This document shows, one piece after another, positions 1 through 13,173 of a stretch of DNA of 64,000 nucleotides (positions are counted from its first letter, which is position 1; the number at the start of each line of letters is the position of its first letter). Below the pieces are notes generated by a model, which ran no database searches, had not been told where the DNA came from, and saw only the letters and a program-made list of their open reading frames with translations. Source of the DNA: Osedax fenrisi (taxonomy: Eukaryota; Annelida; Polychaeta; Sabellida; Siboglinidae). The stretch lies in the NCBI GenBank assembly GCA_964019155.1, contig OZ025241.1:57248363-57312362 (forward strand), written 5' to 3'. A program made the translations under genes and the position numbers.

Positions 1-566
1 TTATAGGGTGGTTGTTAATAATATATGTTAATAATACGTAATCCGTGTCGTGCGATGCGTCATCTTAGTTATATAGGTTTTTAGTCATCGGTGATGAATC
101 ATTCACGATATTGTTACTCACACGAAATCTTATCTGTATACGTATTTGGCACGGTAAACATTATACGGATCGTTTGAACACTTTATTATAATAGTGTAGG
201 ATGAGTCATGCTTTGATTACGCTTACGTTCTCTTTCAGTGCACGAGTATTACTATGATGATTCACCCGATGACTCATCTAACCTATCCGGTGATGTGTGA
301 CTGAATGAGTCACTTAGTAGTAATAGTTGTGATGGTTGTATACGTTGCTGGTGGTAAATACTATAGTATTTACTGTATATTATGGGTAGTACACACTCGT
401 ACACATTAAACCACACACACACATACACGCACACACACGAATGAGATATAGAGGCCTAGGGTATACCTCATATATGAGCTATAATGAAGTACTATAACTG
501 TACCCATGAGTGAGAGAGTGGTATGCAGTCCTAATTGCTAATGTCCCTGGTATAAGTGCGGCGCAC

Positions 567-1303
567 CACGTGTTAATGGAACTACTTTTACACGCGCGCG
601 CGTAATGCTATCTATACGCATGAGCCACGTCAAGTTATACGAGCGATGGTCACGTGCCACCATTACGTAACCAATCACATTAAGCACGTGACCTATAGTA
701 TACAGCATCATTTAATTATCCGTCTCTCTCTCTACCTATCTCTAGCTTTCTTTCTATCTATACATATCTCCTATATCTCTATATATATATATATATTCTC
801 TATATATCCCTAGCTCTCTCTCTCTACATATCTATATATTTGTCTCTCTCATTATAGGAATTGATTCCTACCCGACTCATTATGAAATATAATCACGTGT
901 GTATTGGCGCCGCGCATGTGTGGATATGCCTATGGTTGTGCGGCGCACGCTCGTGCATGTGCGTATTAACTATGTGTTTATAATCAAAACGCTGCACATG
1001 CATGAAACACACCGCTACCACACTGCTACTAGTGCCGCGAGCGTGATCACGTGATTCGCTACCAGGTATAACGTGAGTAATACGATATCACGTGCCACGC
1101 TCTAGTCGTAGGAGATCATCTCGGCTTACACTATACTCTCTTATCCATATACCTCCTATTCTAATACTACTATACTATAGTAGTATATTACTATTATTAT
1201 TATTATTATAATTTTCTATTGACTGTAGTTCTATTGTACAGCCACGTGATTAAACTGCAGTTTACATGTATAACAATTACCGTTGATTAGATATTAGCAC
1301 GTG
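567..1303. promoter_or_regulatory. Cluster of eight CACGTG palindromes
   Basis: CACGTG occurs at 567, 651, 685, 894, 1048, 1089, 1243 and 1298. The word is the core E-box of bHLH-ZIP factors such as Max, USF and MITF. At the AT content of this window well under one copy is expected in this span. Whether it is an enhancer or promoter for PKC, or a composition effect, cannot be decided from sequence. Confidence 0.4.
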
Positions 1304-1403
1304 ATTTGTTCGTGAATTACTGGCTAGTTGTGTTGGCGTGCAGGTGATGATCTCACTGTGATAAGCAGTGTCATTATGTACAATGCAGTGCGCCTTCATA
1401 CGA

Positions 1404-1456
<53 letters not shown>

Positions 1457-1495
1457 TCCATATATGCATCATACTAAATATATGCACGTCGTATA

Positions 1496-1552
<57 letters not shown>

Positions 1553-1861
1553 GTATATATATATATATGCATATGGGTATAGGTATCGTATATTATTGGT
1601 GCACTTTATATAATAATAATAATATTTATTTATTGAATCACACATATAATAATAGTTGATAGAAATGGATCCCTCAAGAAGTCATAGACTTGTACATGTT
1701 ATAAATAATTGTGAGGGGCCCAGGACAATAAAAACAAATAGTACATTTGTTCTTGTGATTTGATTTATCGTTTATATATATATATATATATATATGATTT
1801 GTATATGATTTATCGTTTTAAGTTCTTGATAAACACAAAGGAAAAACAATAACTGCCTTCA

Positions 1862-1950
1862 GTCGAACCTACGACCACGACAGTGCCATGGAATATGCAC
1901 CAAGCCATATGCATATGCATTACTAGCTTTTGGTTGTCCCACTGAGCCAT
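1862..1950 (-). repeat. tRNA-like SINE remnant
   Basis: On the minus strand an A-box-like TGGCTCAGTGG is followed about 70 nt later by a B-box-like GGTTCGACT, and then a short AT-rich tail. The boxes are too far apart for an ordinary tRNA, so this is a decayed tRNA-derived SINE head or one with an insertion, not a functional tRNA gene. Confidence 0.4.
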
Positions 1951-1970
1951 GTATGGTCTATATACTCCAG

Positions 1971-2012
<42 letters not shown>

Positions 2013-2524
2013 GATATCAAAATAAATTAATATTTTCATTTGTATATTATAACATAACAATTCGTCGTATACGATGTATACATTCATGATTTATTTATTT
2101 AATATCGTATTTGTATATGCATTGCAACATGAATATGTTAATAACATATTATTATTAATTTCCTATTACATAATATTGTATTCCTCTAATGTATTACGTA
2201 ATGTACATTACGTATTCATAATTATGAAATGTGAATATATTCTTGTAATAGCTAATTATCAAATAACACACTCACGCTTAATTAAGGACTGATTAGTATC
2301 TATCTTACATAATATATATATATATATATAATATTTAATTATAATTAATAATATACATAAATAAAATGTAGTTTATACTAAAATAATACTAGGAGTATAT
2401 TTAATGGACATTTTTCATTAAAGTAATCATTAAAGTATCATTAATGTATACATTGTATATCGTGAAACATGTTTTCACTATTTTATATTTAAATTAATGT
2501 CAAATTTGACAATTACCCCCTATA

Positions 2525-3416
2525 GGGGAAAGTAACCTAATACGGATACTTTAACAATAAATGGTCTTAACATTTTATGACTCAATATTTTTATTCAAAT
2601 ATTACAATATATTAATATTATATGATTATAGATATTATTGTTATTTTAAAATTTTATTTAATCTTTTAATTCCATAGATAACGGGGGTGTCCGTATTCGG
2701 TACCCATGTCCGAATACGGACACCCTGTGTTATAATATGGACACCATATATACCACTAGATTAACTATATATTAGTGATGAATCTTTCAGACAAATTACA
2801 ATTACATTATTTATAATTAATTTTATGAATAATTTATTATAATTTAATTAGTAATTAATTTATTAATTTTTATTATTTTATTAATTAATAATATAATTTA
2901 AGTACATAAATAATAATATTTTGTGGTATTAATATTACAACGCACGCGATTTTTATGAAAATACAAATAGTTCGCACGCTGAGCGCTGATTGGTTATATA
3001 TAACCCTATATGGTGTCCGTATTAGGGACTTATATGACTCTAGATATATACTTCTAACTTAATTAATATTTTATAACAAAAATAGCATATTATGTATATA
3101 ATGTTTAAAATACTTTAGTTTTTCATAATATATTGTTATGTTTATATATATATATCTATACATTTGTATATTCTTGAGAAGGTTGTTGACATTTTTTTTC
3201 ATAAATTTAAAAACGTAATAAAAAAATCAGTTTATTTGATATCAGCACTATTTTGAATAATTAAAAAATAAAAAATACTTATTTAGACTATTTATATAAT
3301 TATGAATATATTATTCATTAACGTTTTTTTTGTAGAATTGATGGTTTCTGAGATACCGAGAGTTGGCACTATATGTGTCCGTATTCAGGCACTGTCCGTG
3401 TTCAGTTACTTTCCCC
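2525..3416. mobile_element. TA-flanked TIR element, family 1, copy 1
   Basis: It starts TA|GGGGAAAGTAAC and ends GTTACTTTCCCC|TA, so the ends are inverted and TA flanks both sides. The family word (GGTGTCCGTATT or its complement) appears just inside both ends, twice around 2684-2730, and near 3013. The rest is AT-rich with no transposase. It is non-autonomous, and TA flanks fit a Tc1/mariner-like duplication, though the end sequence is not one I can assign. Confidence 0.8.
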
Positions 3417-4260
3417 TACGTTGTAAATTAAACAGCGAACTGTTATACGTGTACATTATACACTACATAATGGTACTATCGGTATTGTAAAGGCTGGTGG
3501 AGATTAGAAAGATAAACTAAATATTAAATTAACGTAAGGAAGTCTGATATGAAAAAGCAGAAACAAATTTAAAATGTATTTTATGGCATACCAACTTTAA
3601 AAATGTTAAATATGTTGACATTATTTTAGGTATACATCATTTTTTTATTTATAAAATATATATTATTTTAAAAATAAATTATATTAATAAATCAATAATT
3701 TATATTAAAGTATATAATATTTCCGGAATTTTTAATAGAGTAATTGACTGATATAATAACTGTTAAAAATAGCTATAAAAGTTTAGTGAAATATTTAGAT
3801 TTGTATTATAATTTTATTTATAATAGTAAATGTTATAAAACACCATTTATAATTATTAATATAAAAAATGTAGGTACGGTTTTTATATGAAGTGATAGAA
3901 AAATGAGGTTGTGTATATACAATAAAATAAGTTTATATATAAGTTAAATTAAAACTTATTTTTTAGATCATTTTTACAAATGGAAATTATGCAGAAGTTC
4001 CCCCACTTAACATTAAAATTTCTTTACATTAACTTAACTTAGGCTCGCTATTTTGTTAACAACATATCATTATTTCATTAAATAATATTGTTATTAATAA
4101 AAGTGTATAGAATACCTATTGTGTATTTAATGTATACATGTATATTAAAACGTAGGAGTAGTTACTATAATATATGCAATAAATAGTCGTTCTTAAGTAT
4201 TCTATAATTAATAATAGTTTTTAATCATTAAATATGTATTGGTGTATGTATATATAATGT

Positions 4261-4293
<33 letters not shown>

Positions 4294-4801
4294 TAATATT
4301 TAAATAATAATCCCAGAATATTTTGTAAAAACTTATAGCCAGGTTGACATTATATTCATTATTATCGTGTAGTTATAATCCTAGTAATAGTTATTATTTT
4401 ATTTGTTTTTTTTTATTTAAAAAAATACAAATCATAAATTTATCTAATCATTTATTTAGCATTTTCATTTAAAAATTATATCTAAATTGCTTTTATTATT
4501 GATAAATATAAATGATAGTTTACTATTAAAAATAAATATTCATTATTATATTTCACTAAGCTTTTACTTCTATTTTCTCAGTATTTTAATTTGATGAATA
4601 AGTACTCTACTAAAAATTACGGAACTATTTTATACTTTTGATAATTTATAATTTTGAAAATAATATTTATTTTATAAATAAAAAACTGGTCGTATAGAAT
4701 TATGTTATTATCTGTGATTATATCTGTAAAAAGATTATGTACAAATATTAAAAAATGTTCAAACCTTAAGATTTTAAAATATGTGTTATTCATATTTACA
4801 G
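3417..4801. other. AT-rich intron, nothing recognised
   Basis: Very AT-rich DNA with a (TA)n tract at 4260-4287. No splice-bounded coding segment and no transposon ends were recognised. Confidence 0.5.
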
Positions 4802-4824
4802 GCAATCTCGAGAAGGAGGTACAA
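4802..4824 (+). CDS. PRKCD: PKC exon a (23-nt microexon, C2 domain)
   Basis: Acceptor TTTACAG and donor GTAAAC bracket 23 nt that finish a split codon and then read NLEKEVQ. This joins in phase to LDLKPSGK of the next exon, matching the C2 stretch between the conserved Cys and the WLDL-like strand of novel PKCs. The preceding exon must end in phase 1 (T|GC would give the expected Cys). It stands out as G+C-richer than its surroundings. Because it is so short, it is less certain than the other exons. Confidence 0.6.
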
Positions 4825-7800
4825 GTAAACAAAAACTTTAAAAATTAATGAAATTACATCAATAAATATAAACAAAAATAATATATAATATAGCTATCAA
4901 TTTAAATGCACTCACTGATACACATTGGAATACTGTAGGCTATATGCTTTAAGATGCACATTATGCATATTATGCTATACACATACTCATAATAGCTTAC
5001 CATGATAGTTATAACCTACACATATACACACTTACATATATAGAACATATTCGCACTCTTATACGCATTATATCATGAACCTGTACTCTCGCACACATTA
5101 ATATATGCGTATGTGTATACACTCTCATCAAACCATGGTTTGTCGCACTCTAACTCTATGACCTACACACCCATACCATAGTAGTCCATACACGCTTACA
5201 CACACCATCATTACACCCTCTCTTATTAACAGTTGGACTTGAAGCCGAGCGGAAAACTTCTCATCAACGTCCGTTACTTCAACCCTAACGAAGGTATTAC
5301 AGCAACTATGTCCTTGACATTAGCTAGTAGTAGTAGTAGTTGTCCTTACTCGTTATCGTATTTGCCGTTTTTATTGTCGTCTTAATGATGTAATAGAGAT
5401 CCAATGATCATATCGGTGTAACATTTTGGAATGATACATTCTAAATAATCTGACAATAATATTTAAGTTCATCTAAAATGTAACTCATGTGGTTAATTGC
5501 TGATATATCTGTAATAAGCCAACTCTTAAATCTATTCTAGTAAAATATAATATTGCATTAAAATATATGCGTAAAGTACACTTATTGTAATAAAGACATA
5601 TACATTATTTCTAAAGTTTATTTAGCTTTAATTTAATTATATATTTTAAGTATCGATATATAGTGAAATAATGTTAATAAGTGTTAATTCCCCACATATA
5701 TCTGCGGACATCAATACACCGGCTAGTTTCGGTAAGTGATGCTATATTACATATTGTAGATTATCGTGCAATGAAAATGTAATCCGATATTTTCAAATAT
5801 ATTCTAAAATAGGCAACACATCTATAACTCAATTTTGTAAACTTTTACCTCACTTCAAATTAATATATTTTATTTAATTATTATTTAGTTAGAATTTTGA
5901 AATATATAGGTACAATTGTATATATATATATTATACAATACTATTACATAGTTTTTATAAGTAATTAACACATATAGAAGTATCATTAATTGATACATAG
6001 AATACACATTATTTAATTTAATAATTAAAAAATATAATTTTTAAAAATTACGAAAATTCGAGTTCTCTGTTTAATTTACAAATACATTAATGTATCTTTA
6101 TAACGGTTTCTTAAAATCAGGCTTGATATCGTACTATATTCAGTGGTGTTAATATATCTTTAGATTACGTTTTAAATATATACACGTATATCGTATGGTT
6201 GTCTTGGTGGAGTAAAAACATATTTTTAACAATATATTGTTAACAATACTATAGTCATTAACTTAATAATTCATGTAGTCACACTTTCTAAATAATATCT
6301 TTAATTTTGTGAATATGTTCTATTTTGTCAATATTATTGATTTTAGTTTGTATAAATTAATTAGTATACATTAGTATACTAATTGATTTATGATGTTGTA
6401 TTATTGATTTTCAATTTATTTATTTGTCTATTTAATCATATTTTCTATACAAAACGTTAGTAGTACGCATGTACGTATAGATTGTAGCGATAACTGTTGT
6501 TACGTGTGTCAACAGTGACTAGGGGTACTTCCGTCGAACCGAGTGTTCCCTCTAGCGGCAGAATGGGGCATAAACACTCGAACTGCAGTCACACGTCGGA
6601 TACGAGTTCAAGGTCAACGCCTCGTCTATCTTCCAAAGGTACAACAGTAATACACCGTACAATGGTCACGTGTCAGTATTACACGATACCCGATGTAGTC
6701 ACGTGGTTATACAATCCTCTCCTCTTCCTCGACGTAAACGTTGTTCTTACAGGTGACCTCTAGATTAATGGCTGACGAGGAAACATTGATGAGTCATGCT
6801 CGCTTGAAATAACCTATTATGAATATCCGCAAAAATATAAAAAATATTTGCGAATATTTACGTGTTTGTATTACTTATCGCACGTTACTATAGTAACCTA
6901 TTGGTGTTGTTTACATACACGTTACATATTAAAGTACATATTGAATTACCTATTATTACTAATATATATATATATATATATTACTATAGTTTACTATAGT
7001 AGTTATTATAGTATGGTATATCCTACTAGCGATCAAATGCACGATACCTAATGCACAATAACAACCTTAATTACCCGCCACACTCATTACGGTGCGATGT
7101 GTACATAGTACGGTTCATATACCATTGCATCATTCCTTGCTGTCATGTATAGAGAGTATACTCTAGTTATAACTATAGTTATAACTATAGTTATTATGTA
7201 ATATACGCGGAACTTAATTAGGCCTCGATGTATGTGTGTGTGTGAGTAGTATATAACCCACTCTCCTCGTTGAATAGAACAAATCGATGAAAACCGACCG
7301 GAGAAAGGTAACGAATTCGGTTTGAGAAGAAGGAGAGGAGGAATGAAAAAGGTTACTGTTATGATAATCACTAATAATGATAATAATATTACGTAATGTA
7401 TATTGTATTACTTATGAGATACACATACACTCTTAATAGGATAATGTTAATTAGTATAAAGTGCATGCTATTTTCAATTGTCTTGATTATTACGAGACCT
7501 GTTTCGTATTTTTAACGTTGAGTCTCGTCGGTTTTTAATATTGTAAGTTTCCTCGGTTCGGGTTTTTAAATAATTTCATATTAGTGTTGATAAGTTATAT
7601 TAAAATATTAATATATTATAGCATGTATTATAATTCGGAAATAATATATTATGCTTACTATATTAGAATAATATCCTACATTAAAACTACATGTATATAA
7701 TATATTTTATATATATATACATATACATATACAATCATTTATTCAATAATTAAACCATATATATGTAACATAGTGTAGTAAGTAGTATAAGTAGTATGCA

Positions 7801-8597
7801 TTGCACTGATAAAGCCTGTCTATTGTATATTATATTAGTGTTAATATATTTAGTATATCTATAGATTAAGAAGTAATAGTTATATAATCGAATTAATATA
7901 TACGTATGTAACATGTATATGTATGTAACACTAAAATAACACTCTGCATGTATACTGTACAATGAGTTATAGTAAATGAACCATGGGCCACGGTGAACTG
8001 ATGCCGCAATTACCATACACAAGTTGTACTTGTCACTATCTTTAGCATATATGCTAGAGAATTATAGTTCAATAGAACATTTATATATATATATATATAT
8101 ATATAGGTTTATTGTAAGTGTATCTGTATAAAGTGTTAATCTCTATGCACCAGTTACGTGATAATATAATTATGTAACACATATAACTTATCATATGCAT
8201 ATATTTAGTTAATATTATTAACCCTTCTTGTAACCAACTATTATAGTGTCCTGATACATAGTAAATTAAGTTTATAATAATTATTATTAGTATTATGTGC
8301 ATATATAAGTGAATACATAAGCGTGACAGTGGTAGTAGGGTAATAGGTGGTGAAGTTATGACGCGATATCTACGTAACTATTACGTAATACCACATGCTG
8401 GTCTATCACGAGATACTCACGTGATACACTATGGCACACGTGATCTAACTACACAGCGGGTCGTACACCACCTATCTACAGATAGAAATATACATGGTTA
8501 TGCTGTACTAATATCTATATAGCTATATGCATACGCTTATATGTTATGTAATGACATATCAGCAACATCATGTTACAATGTGTGTATGTGTGTATAT

Positions 8598-8645
<48 letters not shown>

Positions 8646-9139
8646 TCATAACTTGTATGTGTGGCACAGTGTACGTCGTACAGTGTACGCGCATATGTGG
8701 GATGTCGTACAATTAATTAAATGAAATGTCTTACCTAGACGTGTATACATGCTCGGTCGCTCGTTCCCCCCTCTTTTTCTCCTACTGCTGCTGCTGCGGC
8801 AGAAATAGCTCTATAGATTCCCCCCCACGGGACTATAGAGTCACGTGACTAAAATTCGCGCCAACACCACATTACTAGCCGCTAACGCACCACGTGGTTA
8901 CTTACGAGCGTAGCACTAGTCACAGCAGCAGCAGCTAACACTTCATTATTAAGGGAGGGGAGGGGAGGAGGAGGAGGGAGGAGATGTATCGTTTAACGTA
9001 TCTTCTCGCGCCTTACCGACACTATCGCGAGATGTCGGCCTTTCTCGTGTATCCAGTTTCTCTTGTCGGCCTCTCTCGCTCTATCACGCATGTATATGTA
9101 TGCTTAACGATTATTATACTCATATGAGTTATATATATT

Positions 9140-9172
<33 letters not shown>

Positions 9173-9834
9173 ATGTACTTACATACACAGGCATACACAA
9201 TCATATTCGTATCATATAATATAAATGTATAGTCATAATTTGTACCGTCATATTATTTTGTTATATTTTTGGTATATATATATATTATATACCCACATAT
9301 ATGATTATATATAATCATATATGATACCATAGTAATATGAAATATGTTTCAGAGTTAAACATTCCTATCAAAATATGTGTTAATATGTTATATGCTATGT
9401 TATATACAGATATATTGCATATATAGGTTATATAAGATTGCATAATATCACATCGCTAATGTGTGTGTGTATATTTCATAATAGCGTATGTTACATTACG
9501 GCCATGTTTATGGTTGCCCCCCCCCCCCCGAGTGACGCAATAAGTCGACTTGACTGTGGCCGGTCCACATGCCGCTAGGTGTTCGGTGACCTCACAACGT
9601 TATCACGTCAGTGACCACGTCCGAAATACCAATCCGTGCTGATAATGCTATCGTGTTCTAGTCGTGTAGTAGTGATGGTGGTGGCTGTGCTGGATGTGGT
9701 GGTGTTAATGGCTATGTGGGAGGTGGTTGTGGTGGTGGTTGTAGTGATTCTAGTGATATTAATGGCAGTATTGGAGGTGATAGTATAAGACCTATACTAT
9801 AGGTAGTAGTGCAGGAGGTGGTGCCAATGTCGTA

Positions 9835-9890
<56 letters not shown>

Positions 9891-10038
9891 TTACTGCTAT
9901 AGTGGGTATGATAGTGGGGATGATGAAAGTAATGGTGATGGTTGTATAGTGTATACACTATCCTATAGGAACTATGTAGATATTAGATATATGCGTACGC
10001 ATTAGATAGAGTTTATTGTAATGTTCATACCGATGTAG

Positions 10039-10076
<38 letters not shown>

Positions 10077-10565
10077 CTACAATAGTACATATTGTACGGT
10101 GTTGCATTGGTTGTGAATGTGATGACGTTTGATGTAATAGCGGCGATGCTTGTAATATTGGTGGGCGTGGTTATTATGGTTGTGGGCGTTCTTAATATAG
10201 GTGTGGGCGTATTTATCATGGTGGACATCAATGACCTAATGTTTAATAATTTCATTTGGTTCACGTCACCGAGATGATAGAAATATCACTATTATATAAT
10301 ATACATACACACACACACATACACACATACATATGTGTGGCCTACGACACTGGTCGTCATCGTATTATTGCATGGCTGATTCTGTATTTATATTTATTTA
10401 TATATATAAAAAATATATTTCTATATATATATATACAACAATTTATCTCAGGTAGAAACCTGTAATACTAATATATAAACAATATTGTTCGTAATTTTTA
10501 TTTTATTCAATTTTATTTTATTATTATTAATGGTATTTATTGTTTAACCAATTTTCATTATTTGA

Positions 10566-10601
<36 letters not shown>

Positions 10602-11674
10602 ATGATGATGATGATATTACGTTTATTAGCTCTAAAATAGGTTCATGTAGACCCCTTCGCTCGTGCGGGAAGAAAATAATAATAAAATAATAGTAATACG
10701 ATAATAATTTAATAATAATATACATTCAATATACCACGGACAACAATACTAAATAATATAAAGGACTATTATATACTACAGTCTGCATTGCTATGGTGTA
10801 GTGTTATATACTATAGTATACAGACTGCATTGATATAGTATAGTTTTATATAATATTATATAATAAGATAATAATAATACAATAACAATTTAATAATGAT
10901 GTACATTTAATATAACACGGATACAAATAATAAGTTGGATGATTTAATGATTATGGGTAGAGAGAAAAGAAGAAGTAAGATTTATAAACCTTTTGTGGGA
11001 TCTAATAGAACGAATGGTATACCTCATATATGAGGGAGGGAATTCCATAGGGTTGGACCGGAATTTTTAAAAGCTCTAGAATTTAGGGAAATTTTACTAG
11101 AGTTCTGGAATATAAGTAGAGGAGCATTTTGGTAACGAAGAGAAGATAATATAGTACGTTTTTTAATTAGATCAGAGATATAGCTAGGGATGAAAGAATA
11201 TATTGATATATAGATTATAGATAGTATACGTAATTTACACCTGAGGGAGAAGGGTAGCCACATACGAGATGATTGATGAGATGTTGTAGTAGAGTGATCC
11301 AGTCGAGTTAAACAGTAAGTATTACGTATTGAGGAACGGATAATCCGATTAAGTGGATCAGTAGCTTTAGCAGGAAGTAAATTCAGTAGGGAAGAACAGT
11401 AGTCAATTCGGGAAAGTACAAGAGCATTAATTAGAGTTTTAGTAAGGTTTTTGGAAAGTGATGTCCGTATTTTTTTAATTCTGAAGAGATGAAAGTTGGA
11501 GGATTTTGTAATGGATGATATGTGATTCTTAAATGATAATTTGTCATCAAATACTAATCCTATGTTTTTGGAGGAATGAGAAGGAGAAATAATCATGTTA
11601 TTTAGAGTAAAGTTTGGAAAGGAAGTTTCAGAAGTATATATGTTAAGTACAGTAGTCTTAGAGGAATTAATTAG

Positions 11675-11709
<35 letters not shown>

Positions 11710-12042
11710 CACTTTTGAGAAATCATTTATTATTTATTTAATTGATTATTTATTTTAAGTTTTTAATAAACTTTCAATTCAATTAAATTCAATTTATATA
11801 TAGATACATATATGTATAGCTTATTGTGGATTTATATATATATAATAATAACATATAGTTCATATACATTATAAGTTCTATTTGGTGTTAATCATAGGAA
11901 GGTAATATTAAGTTTAATCCTAGTGGTCTGCTAATATATTGAAATATGTTTATAAAGTATACTTTATAAAGTATACATATATGTATTATAAGTATACAAC
12001 TCTTGGTATACATTTTATGCATACTATATTAATAATATATAG

Positions 12043-12092
<50 letters not shown>

Positions 12093-13095
12093 TATAGTTA
12101 GTTTAATATGTCATCAGTGAATGCGGACTTGTTGCATAACCGATAAATTAAGTAACTCGTAGTTTTACCGTGATGTACTCGCTATTTTCACATACATTAA
12201 CTTGCATTTACAGAGAAAAATCCACGAGGTCAAAGGTCATTTGTTCATCGCCACCTTCTTTAGACAACCGACCTTTTGTTCGCATTGTAACGACTTCATT
12301 TGGTTAGTAGATATATACTAACAATGAATATATTCATTATGCATAATATATATATATATATGTATGTTTATTTGTTGACTCATGTACGTTTATTAATATT
12401 TATGTTTAAATTTGAATTTATTGTAATATTTTATAAATATAAAAATAAGCGCACATTTATTAGCACACTCTATTCATATTCTGAGGTTCTTACCATTACA
12501 CAGTTTGTAATAATTAGTAATAAATTTGTAATTAATAATAAATTCGTTTTAATTAAAATAGTAAATTATAAACTATAGATAATCCGATTTGTGATATTTT
12601 TCATTTATTAGTATGTACATATATTGTCAGCATTTTATTAAATTAATGTAGTTAACAAATTAAATAATGATATAATAAATAAAATATTAATCATACAAAA
12701 ATCAGTTTTACCTATAGATACATATATAGTCAAATAGCATCATATAATTACATTTTTTAAATAAAATTATAAAATTAATATAATGTAAATATTATTGAAC
12801 TAATACAACATTATTATAGAGCTCTACTATAGTATATATATATATATCTAGTGATATAGTTGACCTTAAATTATATTTAATTATTTATAAATATGTATTC
12901 GTCTGCTCTTATATATATGCTTAATATATATATATATATATATATATAATAATAATAAAGTAAGCACCACTTACATACACACAAACACACACGCGCGTAC
13001 ATAAATATTAGTATCTCACATTAATATTTATAAAATAATATTTAATAAACGCATTTATTAATATTATCATCACACAAAATCCAGTATCTCCATTT

Positions 13096-13173
<78 letters not shown>

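Larger units (their letters stand above)
1..2524. other. PKC 5' region: low-complexity DNA with CACGTG cluster
   Basis: No convincing exon. It holds a (CA)n tract at 412-440, CT-rich DNA at 721-850, a CACGTG cluster at 567-1303, long (TA)n tracts at 1406-1450 and 1499-1569, and shorter ones near 1771, 1973 and 2310. It is either intron of the PKC gene or upstream DNA, because the C2 exons before 4802 were not found. Confidence 0.5.

Noticed and set aside
240..289. Possible C2 exon after the acceptor TTCTCTTTCAG
   Set aside because: The splice sites look fair, but no frame resembles the C2 domain and it cannot be tied in phase to 4802.
1368..1613. Open frames of Tyr-Ile repeats over (TA)n tracts, here and at many other places
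   Set aside because: They are translations of dinucleotide repeats with no start context, splice logic or homology.
3302..3490. Small protein beginning MNILFI, also seen at 20976
   Set aside because: Both lie in the same part of family 1 TIR elements and run into the terminal repeat; the similarity reflects the repeat, not a conserved protein.
6752..6810. Possible PKC exon after a strong acceptor at 6750-6751
   Set aside because: In the phase left by the exon ending at 6638 it stops at once (TAG), and no donor exists in the open phase. The exon at 7278-7351 fits in phase and sequence.
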